Positions 33,886 to 42,905 are shown, numbered from the stretch's first letter. The stretch: 64,000 nucleotides of DNA from Ruminococcus sp. (GCF_024684275.1 NZ_JAIKXF010000053.1:1-64000), one strand, 5' to 3'. Translations and numbers: made by a program. The notes: generated from the letters alone by a model not told the origin.

Positions 33886-36666
33886 ATGGCACAGGATTAT
33901 AACAGTACTCTTAATTTACCGCAGACAGAATTTCCCATGCGCGGAAATCTGCCTAAGAGAGAGCCTGAAACTCTCAAAAAATGGGAAGATGAAAGACTCT
34001 ACTATAATATGATAGAGAAGAACAAGGGCAAGCCTTCTTATGTTCTGCATGACGGACCTCCCTATGCTAACGGCGAGATACACCTCGGCCATGCGCTTAA
34101 CAAGTCGCTCAAGGACTTTATCGTTAAGTATAAGAATATGAACGGCTTCTGTGCTCCATATGTCCCCGGCTGGGACACTCACGGACTTCCTATTGAGCTC
34201 AAGGCTATGAAGGCTATCGGTGTTGAGAACGGAGCTATCCCTGCTGTTGATCTCAGAAAGCACTGCCGTGAATATGCTATGACACAGGTCGCAAATCAGA
34301 TGAAGGGCTTCAAGAGACTGGGCTCACTGGGCGACTATGACTATCCTTACCTGACACTTCGCCCCGAGTATGAGGCAAAGCAGGTAGAGGTATTCGGCTC
34401 AATGGTAAAGAAGGGCTATATGTACAAGGGCTTAAAGCCTGTTTACTGGTGCCCTGACTGTAATACAGCTCTCGCTGAGGCTGAGATAGAGTACTCAAAC
34501 GATCCATGCTATTCTATTTATGTAAAGTTCAATGTAACTGATGATAAGGGTATCTTCAAGGGACTTGGACTTGACCTTTCTAAAATATATTTCGTTATCT
34601 GGACAACTACCACATGGACTATCCCGGGCAACCTTGCTATATGCCTCGGTCCTGAGTATAACTACACCCTCGTTCACGTAGGCGATGAGTACTACGTAAT
34701 GGCTGAGGAGCTCGTAAAGACTACTATGGAGACCGCAGGTATCACCGAGTATACCACAGAGCATATCTTCACAGGTGCAGAGCTTGAGGGTATGAAGACA
34801 AAGCACCCTCTCTATGACCGTCCGTCACCGATCATCGTCGGCGACCACGTTACTCTTGAGAGCGGTACAGGCTGCGTACATACAGCTCCCGGCTACGGTG
34901 TCGAGGACTTTGAGGTATGCAAGAAGTACGACGACATCGGTATCATCGTATGTGTTGACTCAAAGGGCAGACAGACTGCTGAAGCAGGCGAATTCGAGGG
35001 AATGGACACAGATCAGGCTAACAAGGCTATCGCTGCAAAGCTCACAGAGCTGGGCGCTATGCTGGCTACTCAGAAGATCGTCCACCAGTATCCTCACTGC
35101 TGGAGATGTAACAGCCCTATCATATACAGAGCTACAGAGCAGTGGTTCTGCTCGGTAAACGGCTTCAAGGACGAGGCTATAAAGGCTATCGAGTCCGTAA
35201 AGTGGATACCCGAGTGGGGCGAGGACAGAATAAAGGGCATGGTACGTGACAGAAGTGACTGGTGTATCTCGCGTCAGAGAACATGGGGCGTTCCGATACC
35301 TGTTGTTTACTGTAAGGACTGCGGCAAGCCTATCTGCAATGACGAGACTATCTCTGCTATCTCCGAGCTTTTCCGCAAGGAGGGCAGCGATGCATGGTGG
35401 ACTAAGGATCCAAGCGAATTTATCCCTGCAAGCGTCAAGTGCGAGTGCGGCTGCGGCGAGTTCACAAAGGAATATGACATCATGGACGTATGGTTCGACA
35501 GCGGTGTATCACATACATCTGTTATGGAGGGCAAGGACTTCCCAAGCCTTTCATGGCCTGCTGACCTCTATCTTGAGGGTGCTGACCAGTACAGAGGCTG
35601 GTTCCAGTCATCGCTCCTTACATCTGTTGTATATAAGGGACAGTCACCATACAAGGCTGTCTGCACTCACGGCTGGGTAGTTGACGGCGAGGGCAAGGCA
35701 ATGCACAAGTCCCTCGGAAACGGTATTGATCCAAGCGAGATAATCGACCAGTTCGGTGCGGATATACTCCGTCTGTGGGCAGCTTCTTCGGACTACCACA
35801 GCGATATACGTATCTCAAAGCCTATTATCAGCCAGCTTTCCGACGCTTACAAGAAGATCAGAAATACTGCTCGTTTCATTCTGGGCAACCTCGGAAATGG
35901 TGCAGGCTTCGATCCCGACAAGGACAGCGTAAGTGACGATCAGCTCACAGAGCTGGACAAATGGGCTCTTATGAAGCTGGATAACCTCATCGACAAGATG
36001 AAGGAGGGCTACGACGCATTCGATTTCCATATCGCTCTTCACGCTCTCCACAACTTCTGTGTAATAGATATGTCTAACTTCTATCTTGACATAATCAAGG
36101 ACAGACTCTACTGCGAGAAGGAGGATTCTGTACTCCGCCGCGCAGCTCAGACGGCAATGTACCGCATAATCAGTGCGATGACAAGACTTGCCGCACCTAT
36201 CATTTCATTCACAGCCGAGGAGATATGGCAGTTCATGCCTCACTCCGCAGGCGACGACAAGCTCAGCGTATTCCTCAACCAGATGCCCGAGAAGAGCGGT
36301 ATTGAGTTCAGTGACGAATTCAAGGACAAGTGGGAGTTCATCTACAATACACGTCTCGGAGCTAACAAGGCTCTTGAGGACGCACGTAACGAAAAGACTA
36401 TCGGTAAGTCTCTTGAGGCTAAGATAATCATCAAGAGCTCTGACGCTGACTATGACAGATACGTTTCACTGGCTGATCAGCTCAAGGATATCCTCATCGT
36501 TTCAGGCGTTGAGGTCGAGAAATCAGGCGCAGCTGAGACAGGATTTGCCGTAGCTAAGGCTGAGGGCGAAAAGTGCGAGCGCTGCTGGTGCTACAGCAAG
36601 TACGTTGGCACAAATCATGACCACCCGACTCTCTGTGAGAGATGCGCTATAGCTGTAGAAGCTTAA
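33886..36666 (+). CDS. ileS: Isoleucyl-tRNA synthetase
   Basis: A class I aminoacyl-tRNA synthetase of 926 residues. It has the HIGH motif as HLGH in ANGEIHLGHALNK (~65), the CP1 editing domain (TTTWTIPGN, ~245) and DVWFDSG. The KMSKS loop reads AMHKSLGN (~600). A C-terminal zinc knuckle has CERCW...CERC. The KMSKS variant is one seen in several Gram-positive IleRS. Clostridial ileS genes are often T-box controlled; this one is not, and instead has the structured SD spacer listed separately. Confidence 0.96.
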   Translation: MAQDYNSTLNLPQTEFPMRGNLPKREPETLKKWEDERLYYNMIEKNKGKPSYVLHDGPPYANGEIHLGHALNKSLKDFIVKYKNMNGFCAPYVPGWDTHGLPIELKAMKAIGVENGAIPAVDLRKHCREYAMTQVANQMKGFKRLGSLGDYDYPYLTLRPEYEAKQVEVFGSMVKKGYMYKGLKPVYWCPDCNTALAEAEIEYSNDPCYSIYVKFNVTDDKGIFKGLGLDLSKIYFVIWTTTTWTIPGNLAICLGPEYNYTLVHVGDEYYVMAEELVKTTMETAGITEYTTEHIFTGAELEGMKTKHPLYDRPSPIIVGDHVTLESGTGCVHTAPGYGVEDFEVCKKYDDIGIIVCVDSKGRQTAEAGEFEGMDTDQANKAIAAKLTELGAMLATQKIVHQYPHCWRCNSPIIYRATEQWFCSVNGFKDEAIKAIESVKWIPEWGEDRIKGMVRDRSDWCISRQRTWGVPIPVVYCKDCGKPICNDETISAISELFRKEGSDAWWTKDPSEFIPASVKCECGCGEFTKEYDIMDVWFDSGVSHTSVMEGKDFPSLSWPADLYLEGADQYRGWFQSSLLTSVVYKGQSPYKAVCTHGWVVDGEGKAMHKSLGNGIDPSEIIDQFGADILRLWAASSDYHSDIRISKPIISQLSDAYKKIRNTARFILGNLGNGAGFDPDKDSVSDDQLTELDKWALMKLDNLIDKMKEGYDAFDFHIALHALHNFCVIDMSNFYLDIIKDRLYCEKEDSVLRRAAQTAMYRIISAMTRLAAPIISFTAEEIWQFMPHSAGDDKLSVFLNQMPEKSGIEFSDEFKDKWEFIYNTRLGANKALEDARNEKTIGKSLEAKIIIKSSDADYDRYVSLADQLKDILIVSGVEVEKSGAAETGFAVAKAEGEKCERCWCYSKYVGTNHDHPTLCERCAIAVEA

Positions 36667-36678
36667 TTTGTACTATAT

Positions 36679-36707
36679 TGCCTGTCGGCTTTTTAGGCTG
36701 ACAGGCA
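36679..36707 (+). other. Hairpin between ileS and lspA
   Basis: GCCTGTCGGCTT pairs with AGGCTGACAGGC through about 12 bp (two G-T pairs) around a T-rich loop. It is not followed by a T-run, so attenuation or RNA processing is more likely than full termination. Confidence 0.6.
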
Positions 36708-36729
36708 GTCTTATTGAAAGGATACACAC

Positions 36730-37248
36730 TTGTTGATAATACTTGCTTTGCTGGTGGCTGTCCTTGTAGGAGCTGACCAGCTCGTTAAATACTGGGCTGT
36801 ACATGAGCTCAAACCCGTAGGTACTATGGATTTTATCCGTATCGGCGATTTCAAGATATTCGACCTGACCTACCTTGAAAATGACGGCGCTATCTTCGGA
36901 AGTATGTCGGGGCAGAGGTGGTTTCTTATCGGCTTCACAAGCCTTGTTGTCATAGCAGGCGCAGTGGTGCTTTTTAAGGTGCATCGCCGTTCTAAGTTCC
37001 TCAGCACAGCCATTGCGCTGTTTATCGCAGGAGGTATCGGAAACCTTATCGACCGTTTCCGCTTTGCTTATGTGGTGGATATGTTCGAGTTCAAGCCGTT
37101 CAGATTCGCTATTTTTAATGTGGCTGACATCTGCGTTACCTTTGCTTTCATCATGCTTATCTGGTACGCACTTTTCATTGATCCCAAGATAGAAAAGGCT
37201 AAGAAAGCCGAGGCGTCAGAGTCCGAAAAGGCGGAAGATAATGAATGA
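36730..37248 (+). CDS. lspA: Lipoprotein signal peptidase (TTG start)
   Basis: A 172-residue aspartyl signal peptidase II with four transmembrane helices. It has the N-terminal GADQLVKYWAV, the catalytic Asp regions GNLIDRFRF (~107-115) and FNVADICVTF (~130-139), and a charged Lys/Glu tail. It begins with TTG after AAAGGAT. It processes lipoproteins such as those at 16873 and 19954. It overlaps rluD by 8 nt. Confidence 0.93.
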   Translation: MLIILALLVAVLVGADQLVKYWAVHELKPVGTMDFIRIGDFKIFDLTYLENDGAIFGSMSGQRWFLIGFTSLVVIAGAVVLFKVHRRSKFLSTAIALFIAGGIGNLIDRFRFAYVVDMFEFKPFRFAIFNVADICVTFAFIMLIWYALFIDPKIEKAKKAEASESEKAEDNE

Positions 37249-38155
37249 ACAGGTGATACTCAGCGCTTCTCACGACGATAAGGGAAGCCGTATAGATAAG
37301 TATATTTCGGACAATATTGCTGAGCTTACACGGTCTGCTGTGCAGGGACTCATCGAAAAGGGACTTGTCCTTGCAGACGGAAAGGCTGTCAGCAAGAATT
37401 ACAAGCTGAGAGGCGGCGAGGAAATATCCGTTGAGATACCCGAGCCTCAGCCTATGGACGCTGTACCCGAGGATATACCGCTGGATATAGTCTATGAGGA
37501 CGATGACCTTCTCGTTGTAAACAAGCCGAAGGGCATGGTGGTACACCCTGCTCACGGGAATTATACGGGAACACTGGTAAATGCTCTGCTCTATCACTGC
37601 GGAGACAGCCTTTCGGGCATAAACGGCGTGATACGCCCCGGGATAGTACATCGTATCGACAAGAACACCAGCGGACTTCTCATAGTGGCTAAGAACGACG
37701 CTTCTCACTTAAAGCTTGCAGAGCAGATAAAAGAGCACAGCTTCACCCGTGAGTATGAGGCAGTCGCCTGCGGCTATTTCAAAGAGACCGAGGGCACTGT
37801 TGACGCTCCTATCGGACGGCATAAGACCGACCGAAAGAAGATGTGCGTTACCGCGGAAAACTCCCGGAACGCTGTTACTCATTACAGCGTCATAAAGCAG
37901 TACGGCGGCTATGCTCATGTGAGACTTCGCCTTGAAACAGGACGCACCCACCAGATACGTGTTCACCTCGGCTATATCGGACATCCTGTACTGGGCGATG
38001 ACGTCTACGGAAAGCCATATAAGGGTATAGACGGACAATGTCTCCATGCCCGTAAGATAGGCTTTATCCACCCGACCACAGGGGAGTATATGGAGTTCGT
38101 CAGCGACCTGCCCGATTACTTTGTATCCATACTTGCAAAGCTTGAAAAGATGTAG
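37241..38155 (+). CDS. RluA/RluD-family pseudouridine synthase
   Basis: A 304-residue pseudouridine synthase with an N-terminal S4 domain (~15-75) and the catalytic HRIDKNTSGLLI motif containing the essential Asp (~131). RTHQIRVHL and the C-terminal LHARKIGFIHP are also present. The lspA-rluD linkage is common and supports the RluD-type (YlyB) assignment. Target sites on 23S rRNA are inferred from the family. Confidence 0.92.
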   Translation: MNEQVILSASHDDKGSRIDKYISDNIAELTRSAVQGLIEKGLVLADGKAVSKNYKLRGGEEISVEIPEPQPMDAVPEDIPLDIVYEDDDLLVVNKPKGMVVHPAHGNYTGTLVNALLYHCGDSLSGINGVIRPGIVHRIDKNTSGLLIVAKNDASHLKLAEQIKEHSFTREYEAVACGYFKETEGTVDAPIGRHKTDRKKMCVTAENSRNAVTHYSVIKQYGGYAHVRLRLETGRTHQIRVHLGYIGHPVLGDDVYGKPYKGIDGQCLHARKIGFIHPTTGEYMEFVSDLPDYFVSILAKLEKM

Positions 38156-38166
38156 GAGGCATATCC

Positions 38167-38985
38167 TTGTTTGAAGATATATCGAAAGTAGTCCTGCTCA
38201 GCGACATGGACGGAACTCTCCTCAACTCAAAAAAGGAGATAACCGACACCGACAGAGCCGCTATACAGCGGTTTACAGAGCTGGGAGGGCGCTTTACCGT
38301 TGCAACGGGACGAACTATCCAGTCATTTGACCAGTTCTGCTCTGTGCTGGGACTGAAATATCCTATAATCATGTACAACGGAGCAGCTATCCACGATTAT
38401 ATCGCAGGAAAGACGCTGTTCACACACCCTCTCCCGCTTGAAGCAAAGGCTTACACGGCAGAGCTTTTGGAGCTTATGCCGCAGGCAGGCGGAGAGGTGC
38501 TGAAAACTGAGGGCACTTACGTTTTCAGCAATACGGATTACCAGCAGCTGCATACAAAGCTGTGCGGTATAGTGCCTAATTATGCGGAGCTCTCTGACAT
38601 AGAGGACGGCGGCTGGCTCAAGGTGCTGTTCTCGCTGTCACCCGAGGACGTTGACCATATGGAGCTCCTTGTAAAACAGCTGCGCTATGAGGGCGTGGAT
38701 TTTGTAAAGTCCTCGGAAATATTCCTTGAAATGCTCCCAAAGGGAGTAAGCAAGGGCTCGGCTCTTGCACAGTACCGCAGGCTCGGCGGCATGGAGGGCT
38801 GTACCTTCGTGTCTATCGGCGACTTCGACAACGATATAGAGATGATAGTCGAAGCCGATGTGGGAGCTTGTCCCGCCAATGCGGAGGATTCAGTAAAGGC
38901 AAAGGCGGATATCGTACTCTCACGCACCAACGACGAGGGCGCTGTAGCAGAGCTTATTGACTACATAATCGAAAGGTGCAAATAG
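38167..38985 (+). CDS. Cof-type HAD phosphatase (TTG start)
   Basis: A 272-residue HAD superfamily hydrolase of the Cof/YidA group. Motif I is DMDGTLLNSKKEI (~14), motif II TGRT (~46), a C2 cap follows and motif IV is GDFDNDIEM (~216). The start is TTG after a strong AGGAGG. The substrate is probably a sugar or nucleotide phosphate but cannot be assigned. It is 11 nt downstream of the pseudouridine synthase gene. Confidence 0.9.
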   Translation: MFEDISKVVLLSDMDGTLLNSKKEITDTDRAAIQRFTELGGRFTVATGRTIQSFDQFCSVLGLKYPIIMYNGAAIHDYIAGKTLFTHPLPLEAKAYTAELLELMPQAGGEVLKTEGTYVFSNTDYQQLHTKLCGIVPNYAELSDIEDGGWLKVLFSLSPEDVDHMELLVKQLRYEGVDFVKSSEIFLEMLPKGVSKGSALAQYRRLGGMEGCTFVSIGDFDNDIEMIVEADVGACPANAEDSVKAKADIVLSRTNDEGAVAELIDYIIERCK

Positions 38986-38992
38986 TAGAACA

Positions 38993-39316
38993 ATGAAAAA
39001 GAAGGCGGCAATAATAGTATATATAGTCGCAGTAATAATAGTGCTGGGGCTTATCGGGCTGCTTGTTTACAGCAGCATGAACGGCAGGAGCTCAGACTCT
39101 GCCGCAAGCTTTACTCTCAGCGATGTGGCAACGCTGGCACTGGCGGTATTTGCGATACCCATGTGGATAGCGTCGCTGTGCCTTATGAAGGCGCTGAGGC
39201 TCAGAGGAACTCTCCACGAAAGGCAGAATAAGATGCTCATATCTGTTCCTGCCATAGCGTGTACGGGCTTCTCGATATTTTATATAATTGTCATAGTAAT
39301 GATGATTTTCAGGTGA
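38993..39316 (+). CDS. Small membrane protein, 107 aa
   Basis: Three predicted transmembrane helices (about 4-27, 43-62 and 82-105) with a basic loop between helices 2 and 3. No family is recognised. The ATG lies 7 nt after the HAD gene stop with only a weak AAGGTG SD inside that gene, so translation probably depends on coupling. Confidence 0.65.
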   Translation: MKKKAAIIVYIVAVIIVLGLIGLLVYSSMNGRSSDSAASFTLSDVATLALAVFAIPMWIASLCLMKALRLRGTLHERQNKMLISVPAIACTGFSIFYIIVIVMMIFR

Positions 39317-39352
39317 AGGACATAAATATTTTACATTTAGAGCAAAAAATGT

Positions 39353-39381
39353 CTTGCATTTACCCATTTTTTGCGGTATAA
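39353..39381 (+). promoter_or_regulatory. Promoter of the transketolase genes
   Basis: TTGCAT (39353-39358), a 17-nt spacer, TATAAT (39376-39381). The leader is about 135 nt. Confidence 0.83.
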
Positions 39382-39399
39382 TATGTGTGTAGCTATAAT

Positions 39400-39465
39400 T
39401 GCAGGGGCGGGCGGCTGTCTGAATAGTATATATTATTAGGGGGCGACCGAGTCACCCGCCTACTG
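39400..39465 (+). ncRNA. Structured leader of the transketolase operon, unassigned
   Basis: GCAGGGGCGGG (39400-39410) pairs with CCCGCCTACTGC (39454-39465; one bulged A). The 43 nt enclosed contain CGGCTGTC, an AATA/TATT-rich arm and GGGGGCGACCG. It starts about 12 nt after the predicted transcription start and ends 60 nt before the tktA-like start. A smaller hairpin CGGC/GCCG follows near 39493. It resembles a cis-regulatory RNA but matches no class I know; a repeat-element origin is possible because of the GGGGCGG word. Confidence 0.45.
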
Positions 39466-39526
39466 CTGTCAAAGTTTATTAATTTGTATAAAGCGGCGTT
39501 AAGCCGTTAAATTTTTGGAGGTCACT

Positions 39527-40366
39527 ATGGACGCAAAGCTTAAAAAAGAATTGCAGAAAACAGCCTGCAAGGTAAGAATGGGCGTTATCGAGGGCACCTA
39601 CAATGCCAAATCGGGCCACCCCGGCGGATCCCTCTCGATCAGCGATACGCTTACTTATCTCTACTTCAACAAGATGAACAACGATCCTAAGAATCCTGAC
39701 GCTCCCGACAGAGACAGATTCGTTCTTTCAAAGGGACATACTGCTCCTGCTCTTTACTCTGTACTGGCTCAGAAGGGCTATTTCTCAGTAGAGGAGCTCA
39801 AGTCTCTCCGCCACATCGGTGCGCTCTTACAGGGACACCCATGTATCAATATCCCGGGCGTTGATATGTCAAGCGGTTCTCTCGGACAGGGCATATCCGC
39901 AGCAGCAGGTATGGCTCTCGCAGGCAAGATAGACGGCAAGTCATACAAAGTATACACTATCCTCGGCGACGGCGAGATCGAGGAAGGTCAGGTATGGGAG
40001 GCTGCTATGTTCGCAGCTCATAAGAAGCTGACAAATCTCGTTGCTATCGTAGATAACAACGGTCTCCAGATAGACGGTCCTATCAGCGAGGTATGCTCAC
40101 CTGAGCCTATCACAGATAAGTTCGCAGCATTCGGCTGGCACGTTATCACTATGGACGCTCACGACTTCGACGACATCGACAGAGCCTTCACAGAGGCTGA
40201 TTCAGTAAAGGACAAGCCTGTGGCTATTATCCAGAAGTCCACAAAGGGCAAGGGCGTTTCATTCATGGAAAATCAGGTAGGCTGGCACGGTACAGCTCCT
40301 AACAAGGAACAGTACGATCAGGCTATGTCAGAGCTTAACGCGCAGTTAAAGGAATTGGAGGACTAA
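39527..40366 (+). CDS. Transketolase, N-terminal (TPP-binding) subunit
   Basis: A 279-residue half-transketolase. It carries the diphosphate/TPP motifs KSGHPGGSLS (~30), SKGHTAPALY, GSLGQGISAAAGMA and the GDGEIEEGQVWEA...NNGLQIDGP metal-TPP site. The start is the ATG at 39527 after GGAGGTC; four in-frame upstream codons lie in the SD region. It works as a heteromer with the next gene, interconverting ketoses and aldoses in the non-oxidative pentose phosphate pathway. Confidence 0.94.
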   Translation: MDAKLKKELQKTACKVRMGVIEGTYNAKSGHPGGSLSISDTLTYLYFNKMNNDPKNPDAPDRDRFVLSKGHTAPALYSVLAQKGYFSVEELKSLRHIGALLQGHPCINIPGVDMSSGSLGQGISAAAGMALAGKIDGKSYKVYTILGDGEIEEGQVWEAAMFAAHKKLTNLVAIVDNNGLQIDGPISEVCSPEPITDKFAAFGWHVITMDAHDFDDIDRAFTEADSVKDKPVAIIQKSTKGKGVSFMENQVGWHGTAPNKEQYDQAMSELNAQLKELED

Positions 40367-40370
40367 TACA

Positions 40371-41315
40371 ATGGCAGATGTGATCAAAAAGGCTACCAGA
40401 GAAAGCTACGGCGAGGCTCTCAAGGAGCTTGCCGATGAATATAAGGACTTAGTAGTCCTCGATGCAGACCTTGCTGCTGCTACAAAGACAGGTATCTTCA
40501 AGAAAGCTTATCCTGACCGTTTCTTCGACTGCGGTATCGCAGAGGCTAACATGATGGGCGTTGCAGCAGGTCTTGCAGCCTGCGGTAAGATACCTTTCGC
40601 AAGCACATTCGCAATGTTCGCGGCAGGCAGAGCTTTTGAAATAGTAAGAAACTCTATCGGCTATCCACACCTCAACGTAAAGATAGGCGCTACACACGCA
40701 GGTATCTCAGTTGGTGAGGACGGCGCTACACACCAGTGCAACGAGGATATTGCTCTTATGAGAACTATCCCGGGTATGACTATCATCAACCCATGCGACG
40801 ATGTTGAGGCAAAGGCTGCCGTAAAGGCTGCTCTCGACTTCAACGGTCCTGTATATATGCGTTTCGGCAGACTTGCTGTACCGGTCATCAATGACGCAGC
40901 AAGCTATAAGTTCGAGCTCGGCAAGGGCGTTGTTATGAAGGACGGCAAGGACGTTACTATCGTTGCTACAGGTCTTATGGTCAATGAGGCAGTAGAGGCT
41001 GCAAAGACTCTTGAGGCTGAGGGCATCTCTGCAAGAGTAGTAAATATCCACACTATCAAGCCTCTCGATAAGGAACTTATCTGCAAGTGTGCTAAGGAGA
41101 CAGGCCTCATCGTTACTGCCGAGGAGCACAGCGTTATCGGCGGTCTCGGCTCTGCTGTTGCAGAGACTGTTACAGAGTGCTGTCCTGTTCCAGTTATCAA
41201 GATCGGCGTCAACGACGAGTTCGGTCACTCTGGGCCTGCTGTTGAACTCCTCAAGGAGTTCGGTCTCTCAGCTGAGAACATCGTTAAGACAGTAAAGGCA
41301 AACCTTAAAAAGTAA
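40371..41315 (+). CDS. Transketolase, C-terminal subunit
   Basis: A 314-residue subunit with the pyrimidine-binding domain (DADLAAATKTGIF, FDCGIAEANMMGVAAGLA with the TPP-activating Glu) and the C-terminal transketolase domain. It lies 4 nt downstream of the N-terminal subunit. The split arrangement is common in Clostridia and archaea and differs from the single-chain TktA. No clear terminator follows; the downstream gap is filled with repeats. Confidence 0.94.
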   Translation: MADVIKKATRESYGEALKELADEYKDLVVLDADLAAATKTGIFKKAYPDRFFDCGIAEANMMGVAAGLAACGKIPFASTFAMFAAGRAFEIVRNSIGYPHLNVKIGATHAGISVGEDGATHQCNEDIALMRTIPGMTIINPCDDVEAKAAVKAALDFNGPVYMRFGRLAVPVINDAASYKFELGKGVVMKDGKDVTIVATGLMVNEAVEAAKTLEAEGISARVVNIHTIKPLDKELICKCAKETGLIVTAEEHSVIGGLGSAVAETVTECCPVPVIKIGVNDEFGHSGPAVELLKEFGLSAENIVKTVKANLKK

Positions 41316-41630
41316 TATGTAGGGGCGGATATTAGTCGCCTCCTCTTAACGGAAAAATATGGTTACCGTGCCTGAAATTTCAGCTTCGTAAATGTAACCT
41401 GCGTTCCGCCAGAGGGGGCTCCCCTTATCCGCCCCTTTTAATTCGTAATGCGTAATTGTTGCGTCCGCTCTGCGGACAAATTTGAGATTATAATAGTCGT
41501 TGTACCGATGCCCCCTGTAGGGACGCCCGAAGGTGATGATGATGTATATTACGGTGCGCAAATGACGGAACGCCGCCCCCCCTACAAACTTAGTTCTAAA
41601 TTCTAAGCTCTTAGCTCTGAGTTCTAAAGA
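41316..41630. repeat. Composite intergenic repeat (copy 2, about 310 bp, no gene)
   Basis: Contains GTAGGGGCGG (41319), a stem GGTTAC/GTAACC (41371-41399) with an inner palindrome CTGAAATTTCAG, CGCCCC and AATTCGTAATGCGTAATTG words, GTAGGGACG (~41517), GGAACGCCG (~41567), CCCCTACAAAC and five 7-nt units in inverse orientation (41590-41624, ttagttc type). It separates the transketolase genes from the rplJ promoter. I see no ORF in it. Confidence 0.72.
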
Positions 41631-41646
41631 AATTTTCAGAAAGTAC

Positions 41647-41675
41647 TTGACAAACATAAATTAATATGGTATAAT
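41647..41675 (+). promoter_or_regulatory. Strong promoter of rplJL
   Basis: Consensus TTGACA (41647-41652), a 17-nt spacer, TATAAT (41670-41675). Confidence 0.9.
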
Positions 41676-41682
41676 TATCAAG

Positions 41683-41810
41683 CTGTGAAAAACAGTATCG
41701 TATTCTAAAGACAGCTGGCAGAGCTAAGGCTCAGTAAGTCCCGCCGAGGAATAGCAATTGATAGAATTATCATTGTCCATTCTGCGCTGTCGGAATGGGC
41801 TTTTTTATTG
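41683..41810 (+). ncRNA. Ribosomal protein L10 leader with attenuator
   Basis: Starts at the predicted +1. It contains the words typical of Firmicutes L10 leaders (AAAGACAGCTGGC, TAAGGCTC, AAGTCCCGCCGAGG), where L10(L12)4 binds to repress its own operon. It ends in an intrinsic terminator: stem GTCCATTC/GAATGGGC (41775-41782 with 41793-41800) and T6 (41801-41806). rplJ follows 44 nt later. Confidence 0.88.
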
Positions 41811-41854
41811 CTCTCTGAATACGATGAAAATTCATTCGGAGGTGAATACACACT

Positions 41855-42370
41855 ATGCCAAGCAATGCTGTACTCGAAGCAAAGAAGGCTAAGGTCGAGA
41901 AGCTCACCGAGATCATCAAGAATTCCGTTTCAGGCGTTCTCGTTGATTACAAGGGTATCACTGTTGAAGAGGATACCAAGCTCAGAAAGGAGCTTCGTGA
42001 GGCTGGCGTCCACTACTTTGTAGAGAAGAACACAATGCTTCTCCGCGCTTTCAAGGAATGCGGTATCGAGGGCTTTGAAGAGGCTCTCAACGGCACAACT
42101 GCTCTCGCTGTTTCTAACGACGATCAGACTGCTCCTGCAAGAATCCTCGGTAAGTTCGCTGAGAAGGCTGGAGATGACAAGTTCAATCTCAAGGCTGGTT
42201 ACGTTGAGGGTGAGATCTATGATCAGGCTGGAGTTATCGCTCTTTCCAAGATCCCTTCAAAGGACACTCTTCTCGCTCAGCTCGTTGGCTCTCTCCAGGG
42301 CCCACTGCAGAAGCTTGCTGCTACACTCAACGCTGTTGCAGACAAGAAGAAGGAGGAAGAAGCTGCTTAA
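41855..42370 (+). CDS. rplJ: 50S ribosomal protein L10
   Basis: 171 residues; forms the stalk base and carries L7/L12 dimers. It begins MPSNAVLEAKKAKVEKLTE, has the conserved YKGITVEEDTKLR and FVEKNTMLLR segments, and ends in a Lys/Glu-rich helix that binds L12. SD GGAGGTGA is 9 nt upstream. Here rplJ-rplL are not preceded by rplK-rplA, nor followed by rpoB, unlike the standard cluster. Confidence 0.96.
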   Translation: MPSNAVLEAKKAKVEKLTEIIKNSVSGVLVDYKGITVEEDTKLRKELREAGVHYFVEKNTMLLRAFKECGIEGFEEALNGTTALAVSNDDQTAPARILGKFAEKAGDDKFNLKAGYVEGEIYDQAGVIALSKIPSKDTLLAQLVGSLQGPLQKLAATLNAVADKKKEEEAA

Positions 42371-42399
42371 TTGCCGCTTGAGCTTCCATTACACATTTG

Positions 42400-42417
42400 C
42401 GGAGACAAGCTCCGCAG
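42400..42417 (+). other. Hairpin between rplJ and rplL
   Basis: A TGCGGAG/CTCCGCA stem around a short loop in the 100-nt gap. There is no T-run, so it is probably a processing or stability element allowing higher rplL expression. Confidence 0.5.
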
Positions 42418-42470
42418 CTTAAAACCATAGCCCACAAGGGCAAATACTATTAAAAAAGGAGATTATTATC

Positions 42471-42845
42471 ATGGCTTCTGAGAAGATCACAAAATTTGTT
42501 GAAGATATCAAGACTCTTTCTGTTCTCGAGCTTTCTGAGCTCGTAGACGCTATCCAGGAGGAATTCGGCGTAACAGCTGCTATCGCTGCTGCTCCTGCTG
42601 CTGGCGGTGCTGCTGGCGGCGCTGCTGCTGCTAAGACAGAGTTCGACGTAATCCTTGCTTCCTTCGGCGACGCTAAGATGGGCGTTATCAAGGTTGCTAA
42701 GGAAGTTCTCGGTCTTGGCCTTAAAGAGGCTAAGGAGATCGTTGAGTCTGCTCCTAAGGCTATCAAGGAAGGCGTTTCTGAGGCTGAGGCTAACGAGCTC
42801 AAGGCTAAGTTTGAAGAGGCTGGCGCTACAATCGAGATCAAGTAA
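42471..42845 (+). CDS. rplL: 50S ribosomal protein L7/L12
   Basis: 124 residues with the N-terminal dimerisation domain ([18 protein letters not shown]), an Ala/Gly-rich hinge (~35-53) and the C-terminal factor-binding domain ([24 protein letters not shown] in outline, ending TIEIK). It has a strong AAAAAGGAGA SD. A terminator follows directly, so the transcript ends here rather than continuing into rpoBC. Confidence 0.97.
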   Translation: MASEKITKFVEDIKTLSVLELSELVDAIQEEFGVTAAIAAAPAAGGAAGGAAAAKTEFDVILASFGDAKMGVIKVAKEVLGLGLKEAKEIVESAPKAIKEGVSEAEANELKAKFEEAGATIEIK

Positions 42846-42870
42846 TTTATTACGGATCGTATACTATACA

Positions 42871-42905
42871 GGGAGTTGTACTATTTGGTACAGCTCCCTT
42901 TGTTT
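42871..42905 (+). terminator. Terminator after rplL
   Basis: An 11-bp stem GGGAGTTGTAC/GTACAGCTCCC (42871-42881 with 42888-42898, one G-T) followed by TTTGTTT. Confidence 0.88.

Noticed and set aside
41316..41630. CRISPR array or tandem-repeat locus from the 7-nt units
   Set aside because: Units are far too short, few and imperfect, with no spacers and no cas genes nearby; they belong to the interspersed repeat family.
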